The position numbers and the translations under genes were made by a program. From assembly GCF_040712315.1 (NCBI RefSeq), contig NC_134017.1:79179987-79243986 (forward strand): a DNA stretch of 64,000 nt, in the 5' to 3' direction. Positions 11,787-23,767 of this stretch are shown piece by piece (the stretch's first letter is position 1; each line of letters opens with the position of its first letter). The DNA is from Castanea sativa. Its lineage: Eukaryota > Streptophyta > Magnoliopsida > Fagales > Fagaceae. Below the pieces are notes generated by a model. The model was not told the origin of the DNA. It saw nothing but the letters and a program-made list of their open reading frames with translations, and searched no databases.

Positions 11787-13267
11787 CATGAATATGTTTG
11801 TTTGGTTTTTTATTGTAAAAAATAACATGCATTAAATTTATTTTGAAATATTGGAAACAATTGTGAAGGAACAGCTTATTGCACAACTGGCCATGTCAAA
11901 AATTTTGAAAAAAATGTTGGAAAAAATATCGTGTTTTTAAAATTATTGAATTCTTTGTTATTTCCTATCACTCAAAGAATATTTTTTTGAAATTATTTAT
12001 TTATTTATTAATTTATTCCAGATAAGTAAATGAAGGAGGCTGAGAGAGAGAGAGAGGGGGGGGGGGGGGGGGTGAGATTCAAACCATTAGATGAACACCA
12101 AAAAAATGCCATCACCAGTGGGAAATCATTTGAATCCCTTTTTGGAATTTGCTTAAATTGGAAGAAATGCACTAATATGAATTCACAAAGAACAGAAGAA
12201 TCATTGAATTGAAAAAGGTAAGTGAAGGAAAGTTTACCTTTTAGGACCTCCTTGTAGATATCAGGAAATTCTGCAAGATACCTGACAACAAAAGTAATAG
12301 CTGCGCTTGCTGTGTCATGTCCACCTATAAGCAAACCAATAATGTTGTCAGCTATGTCCATCTCATTCATGTACTGTCCATTCACATCAGAGGTGAGCAA
12401 CATGTGTGACAATATATCCTGTGTGGGAGATGCTTTGTTCTCAGCCAAATCAATCTTCCTCTGCTCAATGATAGCCCTCAATTCCTTCCTTATCAAGTTT
12501 GAAGCCTTATAGCACGGTTGAATGCTGTCCCTGGAAAATTTATGGGAATAGAAATGACCCCAGAAGCCAAAAAACTGAAAGGATCTTCAAATTTTGCAAC
12601 ATGCTTTGGATCTTCAATGCTCAAGAACAGCTTGCAGGCCAACCAAAAGGTGTACCTCTTTGCAAGTAGAAACACAATCACTTCTTGCTTTCCATTCCAA
12701 CCAGCCTCAAAGTGTCTTTGTGCAATAGTGTCCATGATACCTATATATCTTTGCAAGGCCTCTGCTGTCATGATGTTTGGTAATAACTTTCTCAAATTCT
12801 TGGATTCTTTGCTGGAAGAGGATTTTTGAGTGGAAGGAAAGATTTTGTTCACAGAATTCGGCCACCAAGTCGTGACAAGCTTGTTTTCATTGGAAAACAA
12901 GAACTTGTTCCCGGCCGAACCACACATAACAGCCACCGGCTCTCCAAGGATTGAAGTCTTGAAGACTTGGGAAGAGAATTTAACCATTCTATCATATATG
13001 AACTTTTCTGGGTGACCCTTTCTTCCAGTGGAGAGAAACTCAAGGCTCTCACCAATGAAAGGTAAGCCCATCTTCCCCCTTGGAAGATTTGGAAGTGAAG
13101 CATAGGAATTGTGGTATAGAAGGAATACAACACAACAAAGAGAAACAAGGAAAACTGAGAGTATCAAACCACAAAGGAAGAAAAGCTCCATAGTTTATGA
13201 AGCAGTTGGTACTAATGTATTAAATGGCTTTTGGTGGCACCTTTTTGTAAAAGACAATATGTGAGTG

Positions 13268-13273
13268 TATATA
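13268..13273 (-). promoter_or_regulatory. Probable TATA box of the CYP716-like gene
   Basis: TATATA on the minus strand (context CCTATATACAC), 77-82 bp upstream of the ATG at 13191. This is the usual spacing for a short plant 5' leader. Confidence 0.5.
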
Positions 13274-13299
13274 GGCAAAAACAATGGCCATTCTAGAAA

Positions 13300-14602
13300 T
13301 CATAGCCATAATTTGTTGAACCTTCTAGAAACAACCCATAATTCTAAAAGCCATAATGAACCATTTGTGGGATGGGAGGATAAAGAAAATTTTAAGCCAT
13401 TGGTTAGTTCTCTGAAAATGGGGTGTATTCTGTTTTCAATTCTTATTTTTTGTGCGATCCACGGGTGAAAAACTTGCATAGTTAGGTTTATTTTTTGTTA
13501 TCATTTCCAGTTTCAATACCTAAAAAACGTGAGAATAAAAACAAAATAAGAAAACAACTTTTTGGCATTTTTATTTTCAGTAAAATGAATGCAGTGACAT
13601 TTTCATGAAAAAAATTGAAGATTGTGGAAAAAGATTGTGAGCATTTTATTAAGAAAGTAACATTTTTTCATATATAAGAATCAAATGTCAAATAGAGTAC
13701 CCAGTGTTTTTTGTTCTCAAATTCTGAAAATGGATACAAAAAAATTATTAATAAATTTATATTAATAAGTTGTCAGTCATTTTTAGTTTTTATCTAGAGG
13801 ATTTGCCTTAAGAAAATGAAAAAAGAAATGAAAGGCTATTTATAAAATAAAATAAAAAAAGAGAAAGAAAAGGGTGTAATACTGTAATCTACACCCCGCA
13901 TCTCTAGCATGGTACTCCTTTTATTTTTGGTTTTTTTAAGTGAGATTTCCAAGAGTGTTATAAACTTATGAGAAAGTTAACATGTGTCTAAAGGGAATTA
14001 GTTTAGAAAATATTTTAATAAACTTTTTATGAAAAAAAAAATAGCAATATAATTATTTTAAAAACATCCATTAACATGACCCATAAATTTATAAAGGTTT
14101 GGCTTTGTTTGTCATAATAGGAGCATGCGACTAAAATTGAATACATATCACTATCACTGATAGTCTAACTAATACTCCAATGTACCACAACACTTACCCA
14201 AGGTTTGTCCTAATTCATAATTAGTAGGTTGTTTGTTAGCAAGTGGTACTTGTGGCTCTACATAATGACATTGACAAAGATCATGAATTCAGATACATGT
14301 TATACCTAACGAAGTCATCACTTGCCATTAATGAAAAGCATATGTAACCTTAATTATTAAGTTATGGGTGTAAACTAATTAATGAATTATTGAAAAAAGT
14401 ATTTCAAACAGGTTTCATAATGGTTTATAAATTAATATTAATTATTCCTTGACTTATTTGTTTAAGACACTCACTAACAAATACCCATCCAAAAATTTAC
14501 CTACCACCACACACTCTTAGCGCGATGGTCACTCTACAAGTGTTAAGTGTTTGTAAAGTGTGGGGGGTAAGGACTGGGTTCAAGTCTCCAAAAATGAGTT
14601 TT

Positions 14603-14639
<37 letters not shown>

Positions 14640-14840
14640 AATTAAAAAATTATTTGATAGGTATAATAATAGAGGACTGAGATTTAAATTTTAAACGTTT
14701 CTATTAAAAATATAAAAATATACTAGTTGAGTTATAAAAATTTTATGAAATAAATTAAGAAAATTGGATAATCAAGTACTATCAAAAAGTGTATTTAAGG
14801 AAATAAGTTACTTTATTTGTTTAAAGCCCTTTTTTTTTTT
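13300..14840. other. AT-rich intergenic DNA
   Basis: Upstream of the P450. I see only AT-rich low-complexity sequence, a (TA)n run at 14607-14636 and no coding or RNA gene. Confidence 0.6.
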
Positions 14841-14844
14841 AAAG

Positions 14845-15023
14845 GTGCTACGTCCACAACATTTTTACAACAATTTTACAACAAATCATAGGTGGTTAGT
14901 TGTTATAGGTTCAAATTTGAATCTAACACTAAGATTACTTTTTTGTCCCAACAATAACAACCAGTAACAACTTGCCACTTAGGATTTGTTGTAAAAATGT
15001 TGTAAAAATGTTGTGGACATATC
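14845..15023. mobile_element. MITE with long terminal inverted repeats
   Basis: The left arm CTACGTCCACAACATTTTTA pairs with the right arm (TAAAAATGTTGTGGACATA) so the 180 bp could fold into a hairpin. The loop holds GTTAGTTGTTA and TAACAACTTGCC. A degraded relative with similar arms is at 40530-40710. Confidence 0.75.
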
Positions 15024-15024
15024 A

Positions 15025-16813
15025 TTTCTCTTTTTTTATTATATAGAATTAAAGCCACTTTTTATTTCACATTTAAAGTAAAATAAGTTTTTTTAAAAAA
15101 AAATTAAATAGACAGAATTTAAATAAATAAGTTAGCACTAAATAAAAGTTGTCTTATAAAAAAGAATATGCTAAGAAAATTTGGTTTTTTTTTTTTTTTT
15201 TTTTTTAAATTATTGGATTTGGGTGACAAAGAGCGTCTTAAGAAAAATTATCATTGAACTCATATTCAATCAGCATGATAATTTTGGACAGGAAATTAGC
15301 TAAATCAGAAAAAAGCAAAATGAAAAAATCAAAGTGGGAAATGAGTACGTTTGTGAAAAGATGGGTAGCAATGAGCACATGACAGCAATACTTGCCTTAT
15401 GTTACATTACATATCATTGACGCAATTGCATGAGAAGGTGACTCTCTCTCTCTGGTTTCTTCTCTCCTCTTTGGCTCCAGACTTTAATGTCCCAATGTCA
15501 AAAAAAAAATTACCCTTTTTTAACCTTTTATTGAACGACAAAGGAGTAACTAAGCTTTCAAAAAAACCGGGCAAAGGCAATTAAATATGAACAGCGAAAT
15601 TGGCTTAGGGGAAAAGGAAGATTAATTACTATTAATTGGGAACAATACAACGGTTGTAGCATGCAGTCATGGCAATCCGAAGTTCCGAACTTTTTTGAAA
15701 TGTAATATTTTTATTTATCGTATTTAAGAATTTTTTAAGACACTAAGTAACCGCTTAAAACTAAATCTATTTCATATATATCATCGAAAAAAATAATAAA
15801 ATAATATATCATAAACACTTTTTATGTAATATTCTTTTGATGATGTAGAAGGCTAGCCACTCCATGTTAGAGTCAGGGTGGTCACAGGACCACCTTGACC
15901 TCAAAAAAAAAAACATTATTATATATAAAATTTAAAAAATTTATGATTTTTTTACCCTTTAAAAAATGTTTGATCACCCTAAATTTTTTTAAACTCAATA
16001 TAATTAAACTTTGGATAAAATTTAGCAACAAATTAACTTGGTTGTAGACTAAAGCTACAACTTCACTCGACATTTTTTCTTTATTGGATGCGAATTTTGA
16101 TAATTCTACAATTAGATTTCATTTTTTTTATACCCTCCATATTTGCAAAATTTCAAGAAGATCAAAGATCAATAGCTTATGTCATCAATACGCAAAACAT
16201 AAGTTTGTGAATCAAATAGTAAATAATATCCGATTGACATAAAATTTGACATGTCTTTTAAGAACATTAAATTCAATGGTTAGATTTTCAAAATATGTAG
16301 CTATGTTAATTTGCTTAGTGAAAGTTGTAGTCTTAAATTACAACTAAGTTTGTAGTCAAATTTTGTTCTCAAACTTTGTTTCTCTCAACATTTTATTGAG
16401 CCCTTACAAACAAAAAGAAAAAACCAAGAAAAATTTTATTTAACTAAAATTTTATAAAATATGTAACTTGCAACATTGATAATGAGATTATCACACAACG
16501 ATTTCAAAATTTTAAAAAATAAAAAAACAATTGTAGAAGAAAATTGTAAGACTTCATGTATTTGATTTTTTTTTTTTTACTTTTATTTTTGGTTGTTGTC
16601 AATATATGAATTTATTTTTTTATTAGATTTTTTTTTTAATTTAAGTTTCTTCATGACCACTTGAAAAAAAATTCCTAGAGCCGCCACTTCAAGGCAACCA
16701 CCCTCAAACCACACAAATAATTTTGTTTATCATTTTTTTTTTCTTTTTTTAAGAAACATATACAAGGGAAGAAATTATGAAATTCTTACACAAGGCACAA
16801 GTGCAAGACCATA

Positions 16814-16817
<4 letters not shown>
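15025..16817. other. AT-rich DNA with a possible decayed hAT-like element
   Basis: No gene seen. 15870-15900 (CAGGGTGGTCACAGGACCACC) and 16670-16690 (CTAGAGCCGCCACTTC) resemble the inner and outer ends of the hAT-like element at 27803-28811, so a degraded relative may fill 15860-16692. No target-site duplication was found. Confidence 0.35.

Positions 16818-16818
<1 letters not shown>

Positions 16819-16873
<55 letters not shown>
16819..16873. repeat. (AT)n microsatellite, about 27 units
   Basis: Nearly pure AT dinucleotide run of 55 bp, directly abutting the LINE fragment at its right. This is a likely length-polymorphic site. Confidence 0.92.
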
Positions 16874-16876
<3 letters not shown>

Positions 16877-16889
16877 AGGCTAAAGAGGC

Positions 16890-17130
16890 CACTTTATTCA
16901 ATAGGTGAAAAATCCGACAAATAACAATTATAAATATTTAGTGGAACAAGCTCCATCCAAATCAGCAATGGAAAAAAAAAATTGCTCTCTTGGCAAAGGC
17001 ATCAGCTAAAATATTAACTTGCCTACAAATGTGAGAGAAAGAAAAGCTCTGAAGAAAGCTAGAAGACAACAAAATATCTTTAATAATATGACCACAAGAT
17101 GAATGTAATAATTGTCCATTACTAATAGCA
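16890..17130 (-). pseudogene. LINE RNase H C-terminal fragment
   Basis: The minus strand reads HSSCGHIIKDIL and then FSHICRQVNILADAFAKRA, the conserved tail of the RNase H-like domain of plant LINEs. Only this piece is left. It ends in a poly-purine stretch and stop. Confidence 0.6.
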
Positions 17131-17149
17131 TTAATGGAAGTCTAATTAA

Positions 17150-17577
17150 GTGATTGTTAAGGAATTATTGCGGTATTTGCTTCATTTAGCTTTTGGATGC
17201 CAACTTGGACCATCTTTCGTATTTTGGGTGCATTAGATCACAACATAAAACCTAGGATTGATATTCTAACGGTCATAATAATGATAGGAAAATTTGAATC
17301 CTAGACATATTTTTAAGAAGTACCAAAATATGCCAATTGAGTTACTACCTCTTGGGTTAGGCCTATAATTAAATCTTACAAATATATCCCTTTTCTAGCT
17401 AGTAGATTTTCCTTAAAAAAAAAAAAAATCTATAGTCCAAATCATGGGCCCTCTTATCTTTTATATATTGGACAATTACAGAAAAGTATTCAAAAGAAAC
17501 AACTTTATAGAATTTGTCAATAGGCATATATTAAATTAAGGGTATGTAACCTATAAATAAATACATAATTGGAGGGC
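17150..17577. other. AT-rich spacer
   Basis: No gene or element recognised between the LINE fragment and the orphan OSC exon. Confidence 0.5.
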
Positions 17578-18120
17578 TTTCAAATCTGCCAGCCACCCCA
17601 TCTGAAATTAAGCAGAAATAATAATTAAAAAAAAGAGAGGAAGAAAAGAATAATAGTATTTATACAGTTTACTACGTACGTACTTGAGGAACAATATGGA
17701 TGTGAAAGGTAGACAGTAGAGATTGAGAGGTACCTGCATTCGCCAAAGTAGGTCGCCACTGGGCTTGATCTGGTAGCGGTTCTTGTAGAAATTTTGACGA
17801 GCCTCTTCAACCTCAGCTCGTTCTTCTGGACTACCAGCCTCAGGGTCAAATTCCCATATCTGCCTTCCAACAAAGTTGTTTGTGCTGAAGATGTAAGGGT
17901 CATTGCCACCCTCAGCTATCTTGAGCTTCCACATTTTCTTTTAACTCTGAGTTTCTTTTAATCAAAATGCACTGCTAAGATCAAGATTTGATGATTTTGA
18001 TACCACTTCTCTCTTCTTTTCATTGTTGAAAATGCAACTACCATACACTAGTACTACTACGATCAAATCATATTTATGGCCATAACTCATAAGTCATAAC
18101 CAACCTAATACGTAGTACCG
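17578..18120 (-). pseudogene. Orphan OSC exon 1 with promoter, inverted
   Basis: The exon itself is 17934-17734 on the minus strand. It encodes 67 residues beginning [16 protein letters not shown] and ending SGDLLWRMQ, followed by a proper donor (CAG|GTACCT). It differs from exon 1 of copy C (49471-49671) at only three residues. The similarity extends about 185 bp upstream (17935-18120) and about 155 bp into the intron (to 17578), so promoter, leader, exon and intron start were copied together. No further OSC exon follows on this strand within 17 kb, so it cannot make a cyclase. The exon has no lesion. Confidence 0.88.
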
Positions 18121-18332
18121 GCCCTTTGACTTTAACTATTGTATACAAAATCAACATAAAGCCATTTTGTCAAAAGGAAAATACTTAATTATATATTTGT
18201 ATATATACGACCACGAATTTAACATCAAGTATATATCGTTAGTGGATTGTAATTTCAAAAAAAAAAATATATACATTTTTAGTGTATATAAAAGCAAGAC
18301 CAAGAATATATGAACAATATTTAAATGGTTTA

Positions 18333-19415
18333 TATAAAGTTGTGATTTTCAACTATATTTATATTGGTTTTATTCTATGACAAAAAGTATTGTAATTACA
18401 TAAATTTGTTTCTTTGTATTTTTGTGAGATTTTATTGTATTGAGTTTAATATTAAATTGGTGAAGATTCAAACTTAATTGAAGATCAAGTGTTTCGTGAG
18501 AAGCTTGTGAGAAGCTAATCCGCGAAGTAGCCACATGAGAAGCACATTACTGGAAGCTGAAAAGTCATGCCAAACTGTCAGTTTCGCGAGTGTCTCGCAG
18601 GTAAGGTCTTCCTGCGAGGTACTCGCAAAACATTCTGCTTAGAGGATTTTTAAGTGTGACTTTCTTACCCTTCACCCATACTATATATACCCTCATTACT
18701 CACAGAAACTGTAAGCAGACTATTCAGAGAAAAAAACCCTAGATAGGTTTTCTACAACACACACACACACACACCCATCTTTTAGAGAGAAAGCTACTAA
18801 TCCTTAATGAGAAATCATTCTAGCCTCTTCTACTTTACTCTCTCATTATCATACCTTGAGAGGAGATTTGTACCCAAAAACAACACACACCTTTTCAGAG
18901 TATAGAGAGTGTTTTGGAGCTTGGAAAATTTTGGGGATTTGCCAAAAGAAACCAAAGAGGCTTGGCAGATGCAATCGGGCGTATTGCGTGATCCAGAGAG
19001 CTAGAGAAGACAAGACTTTGTTAAGTCAGTTGGTAGCAAGAGCTTGGAGGGCTCAAATACATGGGGTAGACTAAGCTTAGAGGGTCTTTTGTTATTCGTG
19101 TATTCCAACTTTTTTCTCTAGTGGATCGATTTACTACTTGAAGGACGGCAGAAAGGTTTTTCACTGAGTTCTTCGATTTCCTCTTCAATAACACGTCTTG
19201 GTGTTATATTGTGGTTGCATCTCTCTTCCCTTATTCTTGTACTTTACTTTTATTCTTTGTTGTTCATGTTTATGCACTAGAGTATTAATCGGTTTATTGT
19301 GCTTCATTTACTCTTGTTCCACACTTAGATAAGTTAGAGTAAAAGCAATTTAGCCATAATTTTTAATTGCGGGTCTAAACAAGCTCTCGTATATTCACAC
19401 AAATTCAAGTTTTCA
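18333..19415 (+). repeat. Left LTR
   Basis: 1083 bp. The left end reads TATAAAG where the second LTR has TGTAAAG, so the terminal TG has decayed; the right end is TTTTCA. The TATA-like CTATATATACCC at about 18680 is shared by both LTRs and by the solo LTR at 31014-32092 (CTATAAATACCC). Confidence 0.8.
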
Positions 19416-19417
19416 AT

Positions 19418-19429
19418 TGGTATCAGAGC
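19418..19429 (+). promoter_or_regulatory. tRNA-Met primer binding site
   Basis: TGGTATCAGAGC, complementary to the 3' end of initiator tRNA-Met, two bases after the LTR end. The second copy after 27490 reads TGGTATCAAAGC. Confidence 0.85.
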
Positions 19430-19491
19430 GGGTACACTTGTTGTGGTTTAAATACCTAAGTGTGATCCTGAATCCCTTGTGCTTGCTGCCA

Positions 19492-20308
19492 TGGATAACG
19501 ATTTGTATGCCTCTTTGGTTGTTAATGATTGTAGCATGCCACGTGTTTGTGAAAATGCCTCTATGAGTGTTAATTTTTATAATTGTGATAACATATTCCT
19601 TGAATCGTTGGGTGCTGTTAATATTCCTAGCATCAAACTCTTGAAGAAAATGCTAACAAGTTTCATAAGAATTTGAGCAAGTTATTTTGTGAAAATGATG
19701 ATTTAATTGCTAAGCTCAATGAATCCAACAAATTGGTTAAAAAGCATAAGAAACTTGCTGAAAATTCTTGTGAAAAGTTGAAAGAGTTTGAATGTTTGAA
19801 TATGGACTTAGATGCTAAACTTGTTTTGTTTAACAAACTTGTTGATGAACTAAAATGTGAAAATGAATCTCTTAAAATGCATGTCAAGTGTTTGATTACT
19901 GAACCTATTGCGAAAATTGAAGAAAAACTTTGTTGCAATCATGTTGTGGTGCCCAATTTTGTGCCTATTGTGAGTTCTACCTCTAAAGAAAAATCGGTGT
20001 ACATTCCTCCATATAAAAGAAACCAAAAAGTGGAGAGAAAGGCTATTAAGACAAATCCTCAGTTTAGGTCTCAACCTAAGGTTTTGGATGAATCTAAACT
20101 TGTTCCAACTTGTCACCATTGTGGTGTGATTGGCCATATAAGACCTCAATGTCCAAAGTTGAAAGAACAAAACCATGTTATTGCTAGATCCCTTTCCAAA
20201 AAGCCTAATGGACCTAAACACATTGTGTGTCACCATTGTGGTGCTTTTGGTCATCTTAGACCTCATTGCTCTAAGTTTCAAGCTCTTAAAAGAATCAAAA
20301 GAAAATAG
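19492..20308 (+). pseudogene. Gag-like zinc-knuckle protein of the LTR element
   Basis: Starts ATGGATAACGATTTG (19492). It shifts frame near 19620-19670, where the natural reading is EENANKFHKNLSKLF, then is open to the stop at 20306-20308. It shows a lysine/glutamate-rich coiled-coil part, then two CCHC knuckles (CHHCGVIGHIRPQC and CHHCGAFGHLRPHC) as in copia gag regions. The product would package element RNA. The frameshift makes it probably dead. Confidence 0.7.
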
Positions 20309-21087
20309 AAACTTGAGTTTCTTGGTAGTTGTGCTTTGCAAGCTAACCGGATTTGGGGGAAATTGGTAAGTTATTAAAGATAGTTTTTGATGTACTTATC
20401 TCCTTGTCTATATGCATCTTCGGTTCTCATTCTTCCAACCATTGTCTCACTTCTCACGAGACACTCATTCCAAACAATCGTTCTGTTTGGATGAGGAATG
20501 GTTCCTATTGTTGAGCTTATGCTCTTTTTGGTCCTTAATCTAATTTTTTCAATCTTTGTAGGACCCTTTATGCATTAGATGCTTCATTATCGTACATTTG
20601 TGCATCTTGCATCTCTTTATATTAGGCCTGTTCAAGGATTTACCGGCACCAACAAAACCGGTCTAACTACACCGCCCCGCCCTGCTTAGAGCTCCACCAA
20701 AGGTTTTCGGCATGGTGGTCGGCGGTAGATCTTCAGTGCCGACGTCAGACTGGTGCGGCCATCGACGTTGAGATGTGCACACCGACAAAGACCGAACTGA
20801 CCCGAGCATGGTATATATATGTTAATATGTATAAGAATGAAGAAGAAGAAGAAGAAGAAGAAGACATTCTAAGAAGAGGCCACCTAACGTTCATTCAGGA
20901 ATAGAGTTGTTCTTATAAAAAAAAAATCGAATTCTAAGAAGTGCTGAAGAGGCCTATCGTTCATCCTAACGTAGTAAGTAGTAATGTCCTTATCAAAAAA
21001 GAAATTTTGAATTAAAAAAGCAAGTTGTAAGGTGGTAGTTTGAGACTTGAGTGGTCTTGTCTAAGTAAAAAAAAGTAAGACTACTAA

Positions 21088-22305
21088 GAGTATCCATATC
21101 AGTTTTTTCATTTTACACATCCACTTTTACACTAAAAACCCACTTTTTCTATTTTGCACATCCAATTTTACAAAACACCCACATCAGTTCATCTATCCTA
21201 CCACATTTTTTAATTAAATAATTAATTCTCTTCAATTTTTTATTATTTTCCTAACTACCTGGATATAATTAGCGCTCTCTCTCTCTCTCCCTACTCATTT
21301 TTTATTTTTTTCTCTCTCTCTCTATACCCATCTCTCCATCTCTCCCTCTCCCTCTCCCTTTGCCTCTCGATCAACTCTCCCTCTCCCTCTCCCTCTTTCT
21401 CTTGATCAACTCCCTCTCCGATCACGAGCTCAGATCACCTCTCCCTCTCCGATCCGCGAGCTTCGATCGGGATCCGCAAGCTCTGATAGGCAATCCGCGA
21501 GCTCTAATCGACGATCGGTGAGCTCCGAACGCAATCCACAAACTCCGATCGCCGATCTGCAAGCTCCGATTGCCGATCCGCGAGCTCCGATCGTGATCCG
21601 CAAGCTCCAATCGGCGATTCGCGAGCTCCGATCGGTGATCCGCGAGCTCCGATCCTCGATCCGTGAGCTTCGACCCACGGCAAGCTTCGATCGGGATCCG
21701 CGAGCTCTGATAGGCGATCCGTGAGCTCTGATCGACAATTCGTGAGCTCCGATCACAATCCGCGAGCTTCGATCGGGATCTGCAAGCTCTGATAGGCGAT
21801 CTGCGAGCTCTGATCGGAGATTTGGGAGCTCCGATCGCCGATCCGCGAGCTTTGATCGAGATCCGCGAGCTCCGATCCAGCGTTCGCGAGCTCCGATCCG
21901 CGTCCATGAGCTCTGATCCTCGATCCGTGAGCTCCGACCCAGGGCAAGACCCACGAGCTCCGACCAGTCAAGCACCGATCTGTGATTGTGTATGTTTGTG
22001 TTTTTTTTTTTTGACCAAAGTGTATCTCTATGTATATTCTGTGTTGAGAAAAAGATGAGAGAATTGAGTTGGTTGAGCACGAATCAGAGAGAGAAAAAAA
22101 GGAGCGAAAGAGAAAATGATAAAATATTGTATAAACAAGCTACAGTAGCCGTGTATATTTACACGGTTACTGTAGCTCGTAGATGGTTTTGCAAGATTTT
22201 ACACCATTTTAGCTCCACTGATGTAGGAGATTTTTTGCTCAAAATGTGTAAAATTAAAGAATTTTTATATTATACATGACTATCCACCAACTGATGTAGA
22301 TGCTC
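21088..22305. mobile_element. Harbinger-like element nested inside the hAT-like element
   Basis: Ends are GAGTATCCATATCAGTT and, inverted, GAGCATCTACATCAGTT, flanked by TAA at 21085-21087 and 22306-22308. Ends of this type (GAGCATC..) recur in the MITE at 47001-47366. It contains the 21-bp minisatellite. Confidence 0.72.
21424..21965. repeat. 21-bp minisatellite (about 25 units)
   Basis: The consensus is close to GATCCGCGAGCTCCGATCG plus 1-2 bases, with many point variants. GC content is far above the surroundings. Because 21 is a multiple of three, several frames stay open and the minus strand reads a degenerate 7-residue repeat (RSSRIAD-like). Confidence 0.9.
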
Positions 22306-23767
22306 TAATTGTCTAATATCTCCCACTTGCATTTCTTAAAAAAATATATATATTAAAAAAAAAAAGTTGTATGGCCATATGAGACTATGAGTTAGTGGGT
22401 TACAGGCCTAATGCCACATTGCCACTTCGTTTTTTGAAAAAACAAATATTAAAAAATTAAAAAAATGCCGCATGGGTAATGGGTTTGTCACACCTGCGTT
22501 TTTTTGAAAAAAATATATATATTAAAAAATTAAAAATAAAAAGGATGCCTGTCAGTTACTGTCCAAGATATTTTGTTTTCTCTTGATCTCAGCCACAAAT
22601 GTCTTTTCTCCTCTTTACTCTCAATTCTCCTCTTCAGAATTCACTCTCCAGACTTTTGCCTTCACTCGAGTCTCACACTCTCCCCTCTCAAACTCAGAAG
22701 TCAAAACTCAGTCATCACTCATCAGCCACCTTCATTTCTCTTCCAAACACTAATTCCGCCGAACGAAAATTATTTTTTCCCTCTCAATCTTAGAATCTCA
22801 AGATCTCACCTAACAATTTTTCTCTTCTTTTTCATCCTCATCCACATAATGTTTCTTCCAAACCTTAATCCCGCCGAACAACTAGAAATGTTTCCCTCTC
22901 AATCTCAGATTTTCAAGCACCCACCAACCATTTTTCTCTTCTCTTTAACACTTAGCTACATAATTTTTTTCCATACCCTAATCCCGCCGAACAAACAGTA
23001 GTTTTTCCCTCTCAAATTCTCAATCTTAGGCTCCGACCTAACCTTCCGCTATTTAAGAACACAAGCTCTCAGTCTCACTCTCAAGACTTATCTCTAATTC
23101 TTAGTCTCACTCTCTCACAAAGAAAGAATTTCCTCTCAAGGTCTCACAAAATTCCTAATACCTAAGTCAGTCAATCTCCTTTTCATCTTCGTTCTCCACC
23201 GTTGCTCTGCCATTATGTAGTTTTGTCTTTGGTAACCCTAACCCCTACTTTGTTTTAGTTTTATTTTATGGTCACTAAATGTTTCTTGATTATTCTAATT
23301 TTTTTTTTTTCGTTATTTTCTTGTATTTGTATAGTGCTTCTCAAGCACTACTTGACTATTTTGTAGTGCTGCACTATTACTCCTCCTTGGGCTGTGCTAC
23401 TGCTTATATTTAATGTGATTACTATGATAGAAATTTTAATGTTAATTTTCCTGCCATGCTTAAGACTTGATATTTTATAATTGAGTGTTTGATTTAGAAT
23501 GTTGTGATAGGTTTATATTTATTAATGTGTTAATGTATTTAATAAACACATGTTTAATTTGATAGGTTGAATTTAAGTTATATTGAGACTTGATACTCTA
23601 TAACCGAACGAACCACACCGAGCCGCCAAGATTAACCGCACCTTGTGTAGACCGGATTTTAACTTCCAAAAGTGAGGTGCGGTTAAGCATTGGCTGAAAC
23701 CACACCCTATAGGTGTGGTGCAAAAAACCTCTCTAAAACCGACCGAACCGAACCGTGTACACCCCTA

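Larger units (their letters stand above)
6774..13191 (-). pseudogene. CYP716-like cytochrome P450, broken (frameshift, missing middle exon, LINE insertion)
   Basis: CYP716-family P450s oxidise triterpene skeletons (for example C-28) at the ER. The large 5' exon is 13191-12238: ATG, an N-terminal membrane anchor (residues 5-25), [28 protein letters not shown], then the I-helix [10 protein letters not shown]. The last exon is 7073-6774: [16 protein letters not shown], the haem loop [11 protein letters not shown], stop TAG at 6774. Near 12512 one A is missing (ATAAGG where family members need ATAAAGG), shifting the frame after FNRAI; downstream the normal frame resumes ([19 protein letters not shown]). 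Roughly 60 residues between the two exons, including the K-helix ExxR, are not found in the 5.2-kb gap, which instead holds a LINE remnant and MITEs. Convergent with OSC copy A. The single-base change alone could be a sequencing error; the missing exon makes a pseudogene likely. Confidence 0.85.
20623..23767. mobile_element. hAT-like element nested in the LTR element
   Basis: 3145 bp. Ends are TAGGCCTGTTCAAGG and, inverted, TAGGGGTGTACACGG, with flanking 8-bp repeats CTTTATAT (20615-20622) and TTTTATAT (23768-23775), one mismatch. Eight-base duplications are the hAT hallmark. The subterminal DNA is rich in ACCGAACC/ACCGGT-type motifs. No transposase is recognised; it carries another element and a minisatellite. 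Confidence 0.68.

Noticed and set aside
12008..12237. Continuation of the P450 exon to 12008
   Set aside because: The donor GTAAAC at 12237-12232 ends the exon. What follows is not P450-like and contains a G homopolymer (12057-12072).
17608..17733. C-terminal tail of the exon-1 ORF
   Set aside because: It is retained intron after the donor CAG|GTACCT; the same happens after 49671.
21422..22080. Long minus-strand ORFs with Arg/Ser repeats
   Set aside because: They arise because the 21-bp minisatellite is a multiple of three. Overlapping frames are open too and no start context or domain exists.
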